Shown piece after piece: positions 20,970-33,436 of a DNA stretch of 64,000 bases (its first letter is position 1; each line of letters begins with the position of its first letter). Below the pieces are notes generated by a model, which was not told the DNA's origin, made no database searches, and saw only the letters and a program-made list of their open reading frames with translations. The stretch covers positions 548,206-612,205 of the forward strand of contig NW_027192201.1 of assembly GCF_041956535.1 (NCBI RefSeq). The letters run 5' to 3'. This DNA is from Calcarisporiella thermophila CBS 279.70 (lineage: Eukaryota; Calcarisporiellomycota). A program made the position numbers and the translations under genes.

Positions 20970-23073
20970 ATGGATGAAATTTCTCAGAGCAAGGAAGAAC
21001 AGCATCAACAAGGAGTAGTGAACATGAGATTACATGGAACTGCATTTCTAGATCACTTTTCAAGTGCATTATCCAAAACTAGCTCGCAACCAAATTCCTG
21101 TTCATTTTCAGGGACAGTAACTGAAACCTCAATAAATGACCAACAAGAAGTATTAGATAACCAAGTAGCAGCACTTAGCCCGCCACAACCACCAGATGGT
21201 GGACTGCAAGGATGGCTTGTAGTTTTAGGATCTTATCTGAGTCTTTTCGCCACATTCGGGATAGTTAACGCATATGTATGTAGCTATTCCAAACGGCAGT
21301 ATTATTCCCTTTGACTCTTAGTCCAAATACTTTTTCTCAATTGCATTTTTATTTGTAGGGAGTATTTCAGGATTACTATCAATCAACAATGCTAAGTGAA
21401 TACTCTAATTCAGTAATTAGTCTAATAGGCACCACTCAGCTTTTTTTGTTATACGGCCTGGGCCTGCTAGTTGGACAGGTTTGCTTAACGCTTTATTTAT
21501 TGTTGATATATTAATGTTCTAAGATCATACTTCAACTTGAATTGAAAGTGGTTTGATATATATGGAACAAGAGTAAGATAATAATAATTGACTCAATATA
21601 CTGGGTTCTAACATATCGAATGTGTTTAACATACCCTTTATTAGCTTTTAATTCCTGTCGGCTCTTTTCTTACAGTGTTTTCTCTTATGATGCTGTCTAT
21701 TTGTCAGAAAAATCAAATATACCAATTTTTTATCACCCAAGGTATTCTCTTCGGATTAGGAAATGCGTTATTGTAAGTATTTTTTTATGGTCACATCTTA
21801 ATAGGAATAAGCTAATTTCGCTTTCAAATTTATATATTTTTTTATTTAAAAGATTCACTCCTGCCCTAGCTGTCATTGGGCAATGGTTTGATAAACGTCG
21901 CGCCTATGCAATCGGTATTGTGGCTTCAGGATCTTCATTAGGAGGTGTTGTCTTTCCTATCATGTTACATCAACTGCTTTCTCGAGTTGGATTCGGTAAA
22001 CAGTACTCTTATATTTATTCCATGCCAATAGTTTTTGGTCTTACAAAATATATCATTCCTATCTATCAAAGGTTGGGCTGTTCGAATCATGGCATTTTTT
22101 GTACTTGGCTGCCTTTCTATTTCAATCCTTACTGTCAAAAGTCGTCTTCCGTCGCAGTGTCCAAAATCTCTGATCCAACTTATTGACTTTGGAGGCTTTC
22201 GGGATGTGCGATACACACTTGCTGTGATCGGTGCATTTTTGTAAGTAAAAACGTGATATTGCGTATTAGCAAAGTAAATAATACTCAAGGAATATCAATG
22301 TTGATATATGTTTTTAGGATATTCTATTCCGTGTTTATACCATACTTCTATATTCAAATTTTTGCAGACTTTGAAGGCGTGTCAGCAAATTATACTGCTT
22401 CGCTTCTCCCTGTCCTTAATGGGCTTGGTATTCTTGCTCGAGTCTTGCCTGGGTTTTTAGCTGATCACTATGGATGGTAAGAATTTCTCATCTCCTCAAT
22501 TATTTTTAAGAGTCTTGACTTCTCTTGTAATATAAAGTCTTAACATACTTGTTCCTACAACTTTCATATCAGCGAGTTTGATTTTCGTGCTATGGTTACC
22601 CTCCAGGACTGCCCCAGCTGTTATTGCCTTTTCTGCTCTCTACGGGTTATTTTCGGGTAAAAAGCATTGCTTTACATGCGTGACGGATATTTATATAACG
22701 ATTTAATTAATACACATATCGTTGTGATATGTTACAATTTTCATTCATTGCTAGGTGGTTTTATATCTCTTTTACCGGCATATATTGCCAAGATTAGCCC
22801 AATTGAGAAATACGGTGCAAGATTGGGTATAATAATTATTGCTAATTCATTATTCATATTTGCTCATCTCTATAATTTTAAGGTATGGTATACGCGTTTG
22901 CTAGTATTGCAAATTTAATCGGTCCTCCCACAGCAGGCACTCTCATTAAATCGGTAGACCAAACAAGTTTCAATCATCTCATTATTTTTACTGGCATAGT
23001 ACAGTTGTTTGGCTCGGTTGTCTGGATAATCGTACGATATAAATGCTCACCAAGACTGCTTGTACTTATTTAA
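20970..23073 (+). CDS. Monocarboxylate transporter-like MFS permease
   Basis: A membrane transporter of the MCT/SLC16-like major facilitator family. A ~75-aa soluble N-terminus starting MDEISQSKEEQHQQG leads to the family signature PPDGGLQGWLVVLGSYLSLF. Further exons give GVFQDYYQSTMLSEYSNS, LLYGLGLLVGQ, WFDKRRAYAIGIVASGSSLG, WAVRIMAFFVLGC, LLPVLNGLGILARVLPGFLA and ANLIGPPTAGTLIK. About twelve membrane segments fall into two halves, with the usual loop after TM6. Around nine introns. An upstream in-frame ATG at 20925 exists, but 20970 gives a more typical start. The substrate cannot be inferred; fungal relatives carry monocarboxylates, riboflavin or siderophore-like compounds. Confidence 0.85.
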
Positions 23074-23933
23074 TTTTGCTATATTCATGTATATTTATAT
23101 CTGAGAAAGAGTTTAGAGTTCTTTCTTTGGATCATATCGACTCTCTCGAATTCCATGCTGTATTGTATTTTTTAATGGGCTTATATTATATTAAAAACAT
23201 GAGTTTTCAGTTAAATGCCTTGAGTGCATTCAGTAATCCACTTTTTTTCGATCAACTGCTATACTATACACATAAAAAACAAAAAAAGTGGACGTTTATT
23301 ACGAATGATGGTGGTTACATTAAGCAAAGGGGTTTTTACTTATTAACAGTATTTCACTAAAGCACATAATTGACTAAACATTAGATAATATTTATACATT
23401 GGTAGTTTATTAAATCCTAAGGTTACCAACCTAACGCAACAGTCGCGGTACTTATTGGAAAGGTTGTGATTTATAAATGATAGAGGGAAGGATACATTTG
23501 TTAAATAAGAAATTATATTTTTGTGTAAATTATGCTATATCCTCACCTAAATTAATAGAACTATAGTGGTAAGAATCAAGAAGTAAGAAATATTGAAATT
23601 GGGTTGTATAGGAAAAGAGAGTAGTACGAAAGTGTTGAGAATAACAAATGGAAATATAAAAAACTAGTCACAGCAAGTTCTGAGTAGGATCTGGCCGTGT
23701 TACAAGTACTGAAGAACTGGAAGTTACCCTGGAGAAAGCGAAGCACAAAATATTTGCGTTGTTATGGACTAAGCCGCTTATCACGTGTTACAAGTTAATT
23801 AATCGTGTATCATATTTTGTCAAATTCATAGATAATACTTCGATATCTAAAATTCAATTCTAAAATATATTTCGTCTTATATCTTTTATTTTGCATTCAT
23901 ATTCATTAAGAGCAAAAGAATATATTTAATATT
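23074..23933. other. AT-rich spacer upstream of the ILV3-like gene
   Basis: About 860 bp with no convincing open frame; the short frame at 23043-23360 has no recognisable content. A TATCACGTGTTA box near 23780 resembles an E-box (CACGTG), about 155 bp before the dihydroxy-acid dehydratase ATG, and could be regulatory. Confidence 0.35.
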
Positions 23934-26290
23934 ATGTCGAGATTTCTTACAAGAATGTCTCAAATGGCAAGTCAAAAAACTGGCGAAGTTAAAATGTCAG
24001 TAGTAAATTTGTTGAAGTTTATGATTCCAAATATTTAATTTATTTCTCAACAGTCATCGAGTGAACACCCAGTCGCTCGTAGGATGCCGGCATTCTTCGA
24101 CCTCCTCCCAGCTTAACAAATATAGCTCAAAAATCACCCAGCCTAAAGCCCAGGGTGCAGCACAGGCAATGTGTAATTATCTTAATATTTTCTACTGATT
24201 ATTTTCGAGGTAATTAATATTTGCATTAATCTTGATCTTTTAGTGTACGCTACTGGTCTAAAGCCGGAGGATATGAATAAGGCACAAGTAGGAATTTCAA
24301 GCGTGTATGGATTACTCATATTCCAGTCTCTACTTTCGTATATTAACTTTCAGACTATAGGTGGTATGAAGGCAACCCATGCAATATGCACTTGCTTGAC
24401 CTGGCTGCTCAAGTAAAAGAAGGCGTACAAAAGGCTGGTCTCATTGGGTACCGCTTCAACACGATTGGCGTCAGCGATGCTATTGGAATGGGTACGCGTG
24501 GAATGTGTTTTTCACTCCAGTCTCGAGATTTGATTGCTGATTCAATTGAAACGGTACGTTTATGATTCACAATCATCAAGAAGTAAACATTTTATTAAAC
24601 CTTTTCTTTAGGTAATGAGTTCTCAGTGGTACGACGCCAACATATCAATTCCAGGTAATATTGCAATAGTATTGTGTTTTTTGTTTATTTATATCCTGAC
24701 TCTCTACCCAGGCTGTGATAAGAATATGCCGGGTTGTCTGATTGCTATGGCGCGTCTTAATCGTCCATCGCTTATGGTTTATGGTGGCACTATTCGCCCA
24801 GGAAGATCCTCCTGCCACCCGGAAAAATCTCTTGATATTGTATCTGCTTTTCAATGCTATGGAGAATATTTATCCGGGGCCATCTCAGAGGAGGAGCGCG
24901 CAGATATTGTAAGGCATGCATGCCCTGGTGCTGGCGCCTGTGGTGGAATGTACACCGCCAACACGAGTAAGTTACTCATTTTTGAATTTTAGCGTTTCTC
25001 TCTTGATAATCTAAATTTTATATTGGTGCAGTGGCGAGCGCTATTGAAGCTATGGGTATGGCACTTCCATATAGTTCATCTACACCAGCGGAATATCCTG
25101 AGAAAAAAGCAGAATGTCTCAGGGCGGGTGAAGCAATTCGCAACCTGCTCGAAAGAGATATTAAACCAAAAGACATAATGACGCGTGAGGCGTTTGAAAA
25201 CGCAATAACTCTTACCATGGCCCTTGGAGGTATACATTATAGTTTTTTCAGTTGAATAGATATTTAAATTATACTTGCAACATTAGGTTCAACTAACGCG
25301 GTGCTTCATTTGATCGCCATCGCTAGAGCATTGGAGGTTCCGTTAACTCTGGAGGACTTCCAGGCAATTAGTGATCGTACCCCTTTCCTCGCAGATTTGA
25401 AGCCAAGGTATATTATCTTCATATAATCAAATTGATTGTTTTCACGGTTTCACTACATATCAATGTCACCTCATATTTAGTGGTAAATATGTAATGGAAG
25501 ATTTGCACAAACTGGGCGGTACACCGGTAGTGCTCAAGTACTTGCTTGAGAATGGAATGATCCATGGAGACTGTCTCACTGTCACCGGTAATACTCTCGC
25601 AGAAAATCTCGCTGAAGTGCCTTCACTAGGCGAGCAACAAATTATCCGCCCGCTTTCAGATCCAATCAAGAAGACGGGCCATCTGCAAATCCTTCGTGGT
25701 AACCTTGCGCCTGAGGGCTCAGTTGCAAAGATTACAGGCAAGGAGGGGCTCCAATTTGAAGGAACAGCTCGTGTGTTTGAGGGGGAAGATGACTTCAGCG
25801 CTGCAATGGAACGCAATGAAATTCCGCGAGGTGAAAAAACAGTGGTTATCATTCGCTATGAAGGACCTAAAGGTGGACCCGGAATGCCCGAAATGTGTAT
25901 GCATATTACTGTCTATTTGTTGCATATACATATTATTCATTTTTACTTTGTTCGATAGTGAAACCTACCTCGCTTATCATGGGCGCTGGTCTAGGAAAGG
26001 ATGTTGCCATGCTTACAGACGGCCGTTTCTCTGGTGGATCTCACGGTTTCATTATTGGGCATATAACTCCTGAAGCGCAGATGGGTGGCCCAATTGCATT
26101 GGTTCGCGATGGAGATCGTATCACGATTGATGCCGAAAAGCGAGTCATCGACCTTCATGTGTCTGAAGAGGAGATGTCCAAACGTCGCAAGGAGTGGGTT
26201 GCACCCCCTTTCAAAGCTAAAAGAGGAACCCTTTACAAATACATTAAGAATGTCAAGACTGCCAGCGAAGGCTGTGTCACAGATGAGTAG
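23934..26290 (+). CDS. ILV3: Dihydroxy-acid dehydratase, mitochondrial
   Basis: Converts 2,3-dihydroxy-3-methylbutanoate (or -pentanoate) to the 2-keto acid in valine/isoleucine synthesis, using an Fe-S cluster. The N-terminus ([16 protein letters not shown]) is basic and hydroxylated, consistent with mitochondrial import. Then [31 protein letters not shown] and [20 protein letters not shown] follow. Family signatures are complete: [55 protein letters not shown], and near the end [20 protein letters not shown]. The cluster cysteines in NPC, CDK and ACGG are present. It ends VTDE at 26290. About eight introns, all with consistent phase. Only the two N-terminal exons are less certain. Confidence 0.96.
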
Positions 26291-26392
26291 ACTTTTATTC
26301 AACCAGTCATTTTAATAAATTCACGCCACAATTCACCACTAAAATTAAAGTCTCTCAATATTCAAATTATCAAATATCGCTAAAGTGTCTAT

Positions 26393-28350
26393 GTGTCTAT
26401 GGAGTTAAATAATATAAATTCGAGATTAACAAGTTGGCTGGTAGGGCAATGGCTAGCGAGTGCGTCCTTTGGCCGATACGTGCGAGGCGTATTATTACTC
26501 TTGTGTGTGATTTTTCTTTGGGTATCGTCATCCTTCATAATGAATGACATATTTCAAGACCAAAGCTTCAATAAACCGTTTTTTGTCACGTATATAAATA
26601 CCAGCGTAATTACCAAATCATCCTTCTTATAGAATGATATCAAATTAATGCTTTGTTTTCTAATAGTCGTTTTCATTTTACTTCATCTTGTTCGCATTGG
26701 GCGACACGTTGAATTGTCAACGAAGAAGAAAAGCATATGAGGTGCTTGATGATGAAGAGAATCAGTAACTATTTTTTATCGAAGCTATGTCTTGAACATT
26801 ATCTGATATTGAATTCAATAGTAGGCCTCAAACTCTTAGAGACAGCGTAGATTCACGGGTAAGTTTTTTTTTTCAATAATAAAATATATGTTTTCGGTGT
26901 CCTATTTGTATCCTTTTCATTCCCTAATTCGTGGTTCCTTTTACTCTCCAGGCCTCCAACGAAAGTTTAGTAGGGGCAGTAGTGAAAGCTGTTGTTGATG
27001 TTACCAAAGCCAAAATCAGGCACCGTCTGCAAAGACACAGAGAACACAGTCAAAATGTGTCTGATACCCCAACCCATGTAGATACTGATTTGGCTTCTAT
27101 GGAGAAGTTGACATTGCGGGAGGTGAGTATTTTAGAATTTCGAAAGTCCCTTTATTAGCTGCTAGCTCTAATACTTATTCTGTTTCAGCACTCATGTTTG
27201 GGAGCAATGTTTTGCTCACTATGGTTTCTCGCTAACTGGGCTTCCAACGCAAGCCTTGCATACACCACGGTGGCTAGCTCCACTATCTTATCATCGATGT
27301 CTGGTACTGAAATGTCCATGAAATGAAGTATTTTTATCTTTTACTTATCAGCTGACCTCCATTATGCTCTAATAGGTTTTTTTACCCTACTGATTGGAGC
27401 TGTGGTAGGAGTTGAAAGATTCAGTTTAACTAAGCTTCTAGCTGTACTAGTCAGCATCCTTGGAGTTATATTGGTTTCGACTTCAGACAATTCCCACGCA
27501 TCTGATAGTACACAGAAAAATAATGCACCCTTTGCATTATTTGGAGATTTTTTGGCTCTTACAGGGGCATTTTTGTATGGAGCGTATATTATCTTACTTA
27601 AAACTCGTAAGTAGGAGTGAATATCTTGTCGCACGCTCCAAAGCTAATTTATAAAGTTGGGTGTTCTATAGGGATTAGAGATGAAAGTCGTATTGATATG
27701 CCGCTTTTTTTCGGATTCGTCGGAATCTTCAACATCTTGATGCTTTGGCCGATGTTTATTGTTCTCCATTATGTTGGCCTTGAAAAGTTTGGGTTACCAC
27801 CCTCAAGCACCGTGTGGATGATGGTCTTGATTAATGCCTTTTTTGGAACCTTTTTGTAACTATTGTATTGCTGTGAAAACATATTCTCTGACATTTTACG
27901 CTAACTATTTTACTACGTAGATCCGACTATCTATGGTTGCTCTCTATGCTCAAAACTTCACCTTTGGTAGTCACGCTAGGTCTTTCCCTAACGATTCCCC
28001 TCGCACTTATTGGCGATACCATCTATAAGCATATCTCCCTTGGGATTGCATACTATTTTGGTGCAATCCTTGTTCTCGTTGCTTTCATTACGGTGAATCT
28101 GGCCGCTCTTACCGAATCCTTGAACTGGGCGGCAGACCCGACAAATGCTGCATCTACAGTGGCTGCATCACTACTAGACGCTGCCGAAGAAACTATTTTA
28201 AAAGAGCATCAGAGGGAAACTCAATTAACTCGCGGAGAGTCTAGTCACCGCCCTGTACTCCATTCTCCTCCTTCATCCAGCTCAAGCAGATCCTCAATAA
28301 GCGCCAACGATCTGCTAAAATATGTGGTCAACAGTGTTGATCAGGCATAA
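26393..28350 (+). CDS. SLC35F5-like EamA/DMT transporter (vacuolar/Golgi membrane)
   Basis: A drug/metabolite transporter superfamily protein related to SLC35F and the yeast vacuolar YML018C group. Begins MSMELNNINSRLTSWLVGQW; an alternative Met lies three codons into the same frame. Membrane segments include GVLLLLCVIFLWVSSSFIM, LWFLANWASNASLAYTTVAS, SSTILSSMSGFFTLLIGAVV, KLLAVLVSILGVILVST, LFGDFLALTGAFLYGAYIIL, MPLFFGFVGIFNILMLWPMF and SPLVVTLGLSLTIPLALIGD, about ten in all. The LWFLANWASNASL and VVTLGLSLTIPLA stretches are characteristic of this subfamily. The C-tail is Ser-rich and cytosolic. The substrate is unknown. Its start is only ~100 bp after the ILV3 stop. Confidence 0.85.
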
Positions 28351-28553
28351 TTTTACTGTTACGAGTAATATGTTGATGCTGCTTCTTTCTGTAAAAATAT
28401 CTTAAATTTGATCGTTATGCTTTTATTTTTGCAAATATATACTAATCAAAAACAAAAATGATACAAAAACTTTACAAAGAAGAAAAAAGAATATAAACCC
28501 GTAACCTGAGTAAATAAAATTAAAAATTGTTACATGCTAAAATGGGCAAAATC

Positions 28554-30044
28554 TCAAAATGGTCCACCTAAATCATCGCCTTTGTTACCGAGTAACGCCA
28601 ATGCAGCAATGGCATCCTGTTCGCTTCTACCTATGCTCTGGGAATGTTGTGCTGAAGGTAGTGAGCAATTAATAGTTGAGTGAGTGTCCGACAGATGCTC
28701 AACTGAAGATGATCGAGAACTTTGAAGTGAGAAACATGAAGGGGAGCGTGGGGTTTGGAGATCATACACCATTGTCTCTGCCGCAGATCGCTGTGCATTC
28801 TCGATTTCCAGTTCAATTCCTCCACCTGCTAGCCTGCGTTCACGCTCCTCCTCCTCCAGCTCAGCCATAGGTGATAGTCGTGGGTAGTGTACGGATGAGC
28901 GCCGAGCAGAAAGGCGTGGAGTTTGAAGCATAGGGCACGCTATATACACACTTTTATCAGAGCGCTGGGTGGGGTATTTTATACCACGCTGACGCTGATA
29001 CCAATGAAAGTAGTCGTGAAGAGGTCCAGATACCGAATGCCGCCGTCCGTTTAATTGTTGAGGTCCTAATTCTCGCCAATCTTCCTCTTCGGTGGAAGAT
29101 GAGCTAGGTGTGCCGCACTGCATATCGTCCATATCTGCGACGAGATCTTCTTTTTCAAACGGAGACCGATCCATCCACCAGTAGCTTGGAGTTTTAACTC
29201 TTTTGGCTGGTTTATGCGGAGTTTCTTTGGGCGAAGAGTTATCTTGGCTATCAGATCCAGAGCTAGGTGGAGTGGCAAAAGTAAAAAACCGTTTCTTTGG
29301 TGGAAGTGTAGAAGTTGAAGGTTCCCCATCTGCATTTTGATAAGTGTTTTGCACAGGATCAATCATCTCGTCCAGTTCGATGTCCTCAATGCCAGAATCA
29401 ATCGTCGAGTGCACAGGACTGGCTTTTTCTGCTGTATTTTTATCACAGTTATCCATCGTAGTTGAACCGCCAAAACTATACATAGGGTTCTCGGGTTTTC
29501 TAGAGGTTGCTATATCATCGTCCTCATCAACGACACTAATCTCAACATCTTCATCTTCCTCATCTTCTACTTTTAATTCGGGTTTCTTCGATTTTTCATC
29601 TCTATCCAAGTACCAGCTCTTTTCTGTGATCTCCTCCCGAATCTTAACCGATCCCGTAATAAAGTCTGCTGATGGCTTTTTATGCGGCAGAAACGTCCAT
29701 GTTCCTCGAGAGACATTGCTAAAACAATCATACTGTTGCAAAGTTTCACGCATGCGCTCCTGAACTGTTTCCGAACGCTCACTCCGTAAACGTGGATACT
29801 GGTCAAGTAAATAGCGCTTTAGCTCCAATTCACGATAGGTAAGAGTACGATCGAAATCATGCTCAAACGCATTAATTAGCATGGTAAGCCACGAATCGGT
29901 GGTAGAGTCAACCGAAGAATGGCCATGGATTGACTGCTGCTGCTGACGGGATATTTTCCTTACTGATCTGGACTTCGAGTTCTTTCTCACTCCTTTGTAA
30001 ATAAATTTAGACTTGGGCGAGATCCTTAATTTTGGTGATACCAT
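28554..30044 (-). CDS. Intronless 496-aa protein, possible winged-helix regulator
   Basis: One uninterrupted frame in a region where most genes have many introns. Residues 1-35 are very basic. Residues ~48-118 form the only globular part: SWLTMLINAFEHDFDRTLTY, then LKRYLLDQYPRLRSE, then a helix and CFSNVSRGTWTFLP. Its pattern of helices ending in a CF...GTWTFLP wing recalls a diverged forkhead/winged-helix fold (inference). The rest is disordered, with acidic blocks (EDEEDEDVEISVVDEDDD), TP/SP sites (TPPSSGSDSQDNSSPKETP) and Ser/Arg-rich segments. This looks like a phosphoregulated nuclear protein. I do not recognise a named family. Convergent with the SLC35F-like gene. Confidence 0.75.
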   Translation of the reverse strand: MVSPKLRISPKSKFIYKGVRKNSKSRSVRKISRQQQQSIHGHSSVDSTTDSWLTMLINAFEHDFDRTLTYRELELKRYLLDQYPRLRSERSETVQERMRETLQQYDCFSNVSRGTWTFLPHKKPSADFITGSVKIREEITEKSWYLDRDEKSKKPELKVEDEEDEDVEISVVDEDDDIATSRKPENPMYSFGGSTTMDNCDKNTAEKASPVHSTIDSGIEDIELDEMIDPVQNTYQNADGEPSTSTLPPKKRFFTFATPPSSGSDSQDNSSPKETPHKPAKRVKTPSYWWMDRSPFEKEDLVADMDDMQCGTPSSSSTEEEDWRELGPQQLNGRRHSVSGPLHDYFHWYQRQRGIKYPTQRSDKSVYIACPMLQTPRLSARRSSVHYPRLSPMAELEEEERERRLAGGGIELEIENAQRSAAETMVYDLQTPRSPSCFSLQSSRSSSVEHLSDTHSTINCSLPSAQHSQSIGRSEQDAIAALALLGNKGDDLGGPF

Positions 30045-30562
30045 GTGAGATTACAATTCAGTGTGAGTTTAAGAAATGTACAGAAGTCATTCCTAATGAT
30101 CACAGAAATAGCAAGGTAAAAGGAAAGAAAACAAATAAATTGCTTAAGATTACGGTTCGAATCAGAAATAATGAGAACGTCTTAGATATATAGACTTTTC
30201 CAAGATACCGTCAACAGCAATAAGCATCACGGTGGCTTAAAATAAAAATAAATTGGATTCGATTTTGAAAAATTCTCCAAATTTTCGATTTTACGCACAT
30301 ATTAGGAAATTGAGATTTCAATTTGTTATCAGGAAGGAGGGTATTGGTGCTGGTCAGCTCTATTAGACTTGGCATTGTATGGTACGTATTACACGATTTA
30401 ATATTAGCAGCTAATATTAACAAAGAGCCATGCTATATTAATTTATTTCCGGGCATAGCACATTTAGAATCGCAAAGTTCCCAAAAATCATAATTTCTCG
30501 AGCTCTGCTAAAAGGTTGCAAGCTCCCGATAAGGCATACATATGTACAGCTTAGTTTAGGCT
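30045..30562. other. AT-rich spacer with a perfect palindrome
   Basis: About 520 bp between two minus-strand genes, serving as the upstream region of the winged-helix-like gene. Contains the palindrome at 30398-30420. A GGTTCGAATC stretch near 30154 resembles a tRNA B box, but no tRNA could be folded around it. Confidence 0.45.
30398..30420. repeat. Perfect inverted repeat, 11-bp arms, 1-nt spacer
   Basis: TTAATATTAGC-A-GCTAATATTAA. The geometry (single-base spacer A) is like the longer repeat at 9317-9373, though the sequence is unrelated. It lies upstream of the winged-helix-like gene and could be a dimeric binding site or a simple hairpin. Confidence 0.8.
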
Positions 30563-33436
30563 CTACTCCTTGTTACTTAGCACACGATCGAGATGGAATG
30601 CAGCACTAATATGAGAGACTGAGAAACATAAAGGAATTAATTGCTGGCTCCTTATTTTTACAAATTAAAGCCTCTACATACTGTGTGTGAATGCCTGAGG
30701 CATATTTCCTAGGAGCTCTCCCGAACGAGCTACTTCCTCTGAGAATAAGCCAAGCGGTGTTGCATATCCCATCATTTGCTCAAATATAAGAAGGGCCTGG
30801 GATAACAGCTTACGATCATATTTCCCAGCACGCGTTAAAGCCTCTACTAGCCAGAAAGTGCACATACTGAACGACCCTTCTTCGCCGCTCAGACCTTAAG
30901 TCATAAAAAGCTCAATGAAAAACCAAATATTAAATAGGTCATTAATACCTACCATCATCGGTCGTTAAAACGTTATACCGAAATACGAGATTGTTCACAA
31001 GAAGGCCGCCTATCCAAGAAGAAAAATGTGCGTCAATTTATCTGCGTCTCAATCAAGGCTTTTATGCGGACCTACCTTTCTCTGGTGGCTTCATAATCTG
31101 CTCTACTGTGCTCAAAAATCGAGGGTCGCTTGGGCTAAGGAAGAACACGAGGGGCATGATCAGAACACTTGCATCTACTGCATCACGAGACTCATAAGAT
31201 TGTGAGAAGATGCCAAGTTTGGGATTCCATCCAATGGTCATAACTTCCTATTTTCGACAATACAATGAAAATCTAAGATCTTTAATAGCAGATGAAAATC
31301 AAAGAGCCCTATACCTCGAATATTTCATCCCGTACTGCCATCCACCTAAAGCGATCGGGACAAGGAAGGGTGCGTTTTTCTGATAGTCTAATACCTGTTA
31401 CGAGATAGATATCAGCTCTTGCTCTTTACAATTGATGGTTGTGCATCCAACCTCGATCTACAGCAACCCAGCACAATACTTTGCTGTATATGAAATTTTG
31501 TTGCATCCCACGTACTTCCCAAATCGACATATCTTTGCGTTTCCAATTATCACAAACGTAATTCACGATACGCCTTATATAGGTCCAAATTTGATAGCTT
31601 ATAGGGGTTCCCCATTTATTATAGAGATATATGCCATCTAGCAGTTCTCCATATATATCGAGTTGCAAATGGTCATATGCTCCATTGCCAATGCGTACGG
31701 GACGAGAGCCACGATAACCCTCCAAATGATCTAACACTACCTCGGTAAGCTCATGCTCCCCCTCAATTCCATACATGATCTGAAGAGAGCCGTCATTCTA
31801 AAGATATAAATGTTTATATTTAGCGTAATCGTTTGGGAGGAGGGAAGGAGGCAGAAGGTTAGATAAAGAAGTAATACCGATTCAGCGCAGCGTTTCTCAA
31901 TAAAATTCATATAAGCGTTGGCTTCGTCAGTTAAACCCAGTCGAAGGAGGGCATATATCGTGAATGCGGACTTAAAATAGATGTCAATTAACTGACTCTC
32001 ACCCCAGACTAATATGCAAATGAATACTCACATCTCGAAGCCAGACATAGCGATAATCCTTAACGCAACAAGTATATTTAATATGAAGTTTACTTTAGGG
32101 ATCAATACTATAAACTTACCCAATTTCTTTCTCCTCCAATTTCCTCTGGAAGCCCAAAAGTCGCGGCGGCAACCACTGCGCCTGTTGGCTCATAAGCCAA
32201 TAATTTTAATGTGAGAGCACTTCGTTGAACAGACTCTCTCCAGCGGCCGGTATATCGACATCGACCAATCCACTCTTGCCAGTAACCCAGAGTCTGGCGG
32301 AAGAGGGCCTCAATTAATTCAGAGCTAAGGGGCGGATCAGTGCTCTGGCGCGGTACAAGAGTCGGTTTGCCGAACCTAGAATCCACCACATAGTCCGAAT
32401 TGGTCACCATTCTTAGCGAATGCTGACTCTCAGCCAAGTGGTAAATGCGATCTTGCAACCCCTCTTTCTCCCCTTCTCTGTTTGTACTCTCTTGAGGGCG
32501 ACCCTCGTCCTTCAAATTACTATTGAGTGCGGTAGGGGGAACCTCACGAAAAATGAAGATGATCTCCTGGGTCTCTCGAAGAGTAATCTCTGCAACCACC
32601 CCCTTGCCCTTATGACCAAGGTGAGATCTGTCCTCAAGTTTTAACTCCACGTGTGGTTTATCCCCTTCGCCGCACCGTACAAAATAACGCAAATCCATTA
32701 CAAGTCCCTGGGACTTAAATACAGTCCGCTGGTCCCCGACAAAAGAATTGCAGCAAATGCTGGTGGTAGTGTATGGTTCTATGATGGTTTCGTGGGGGTC
32801 TCTAGCGTAATTAAAAGCTGGAAAGCATTCCACGCGGAAAGTGAATTCCCCACGATTAACTTGGACATGTCTGATTAGCCAATGTTGTAATGGCTTAGAT
32901 GAAAGACGCTAAAGAGTACAAAGTCGATCTTCCTGAATTCAAATAAATTAGTAGAAATAGAAACTTGCCTGGCTTCTCAGTGGAATGTGCATGTAATCCA
33001 TGACATGGCCACCTCCTTTTTCACTTAGATAGCGTGTAAGCAGTATGTTGCTATTAGGAAGATACTGCTGTTTGATTCGAGTTTCGTCGGTGGGAGCAAT
33101 ATAGAAATGGCCGCCCTATACAAAACGCGTTATCTCAAATGAATTTGTTCGAAGAGGCCAATTAGCGATCTACCTTGTTCTTGTCGAGAAGGCGCGCAAA
33201 CAAGCTTGGGCTGTCGAATTTCGGATAGCAAAAGAAGTCCACGGAGCCATTCCCGACGAGGGCACAGGTACGGAGGTTGCCGATAATCCCATAGTTTTCA
33301 ATAGGCAGATAGCCTTGAGCGCTGCATTAGAATCTAATTCAAATCCAGAGATATAGAATATATCACCTCTCTCACGGAGCTCATGCACGACCTTTATCGC
33401 ATCATCTGAGTTGACGATGGTTTCTTTTTGGGACAT
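30563..33436 (-). CDS. Glycoside hydrolase family 15 protein (glucoamylase/trehalase-like)
   Basis: The start at 33436 ([20 protein letters not shown]) splices to [38 protein letters not shown]. The N-terminal beta-sandwich domain includes [20 protein letters not shown]. The (alpha/alpha)6 catalytic domain is clear: [114 protein letters not shown] (a family catalytic Glu), [15 protein letters not shown], and after a last intron [17 protein letters not shown]. No signal peptide, so it is probably intracellular. Fungal members include acid-trehalase-like and glucan-hydrolysing enzymes; the substrate is not deducible. About nine exons. Confidence 0.9.

Noticed and set aside
29344-29763. Ser-rich plus-strand frame of 139 codons
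   Set aside because: Antisense to the acidic GA-rich coding of the winged-helix-like gene; Ser runs are the reverse of Asp/Glu codons.
30120-30180. Possible tRNA gene (B-box-like GGTTCGAATC)
   Set aside because: No A box, anticodon stem or acceptor stem could be paired around it.
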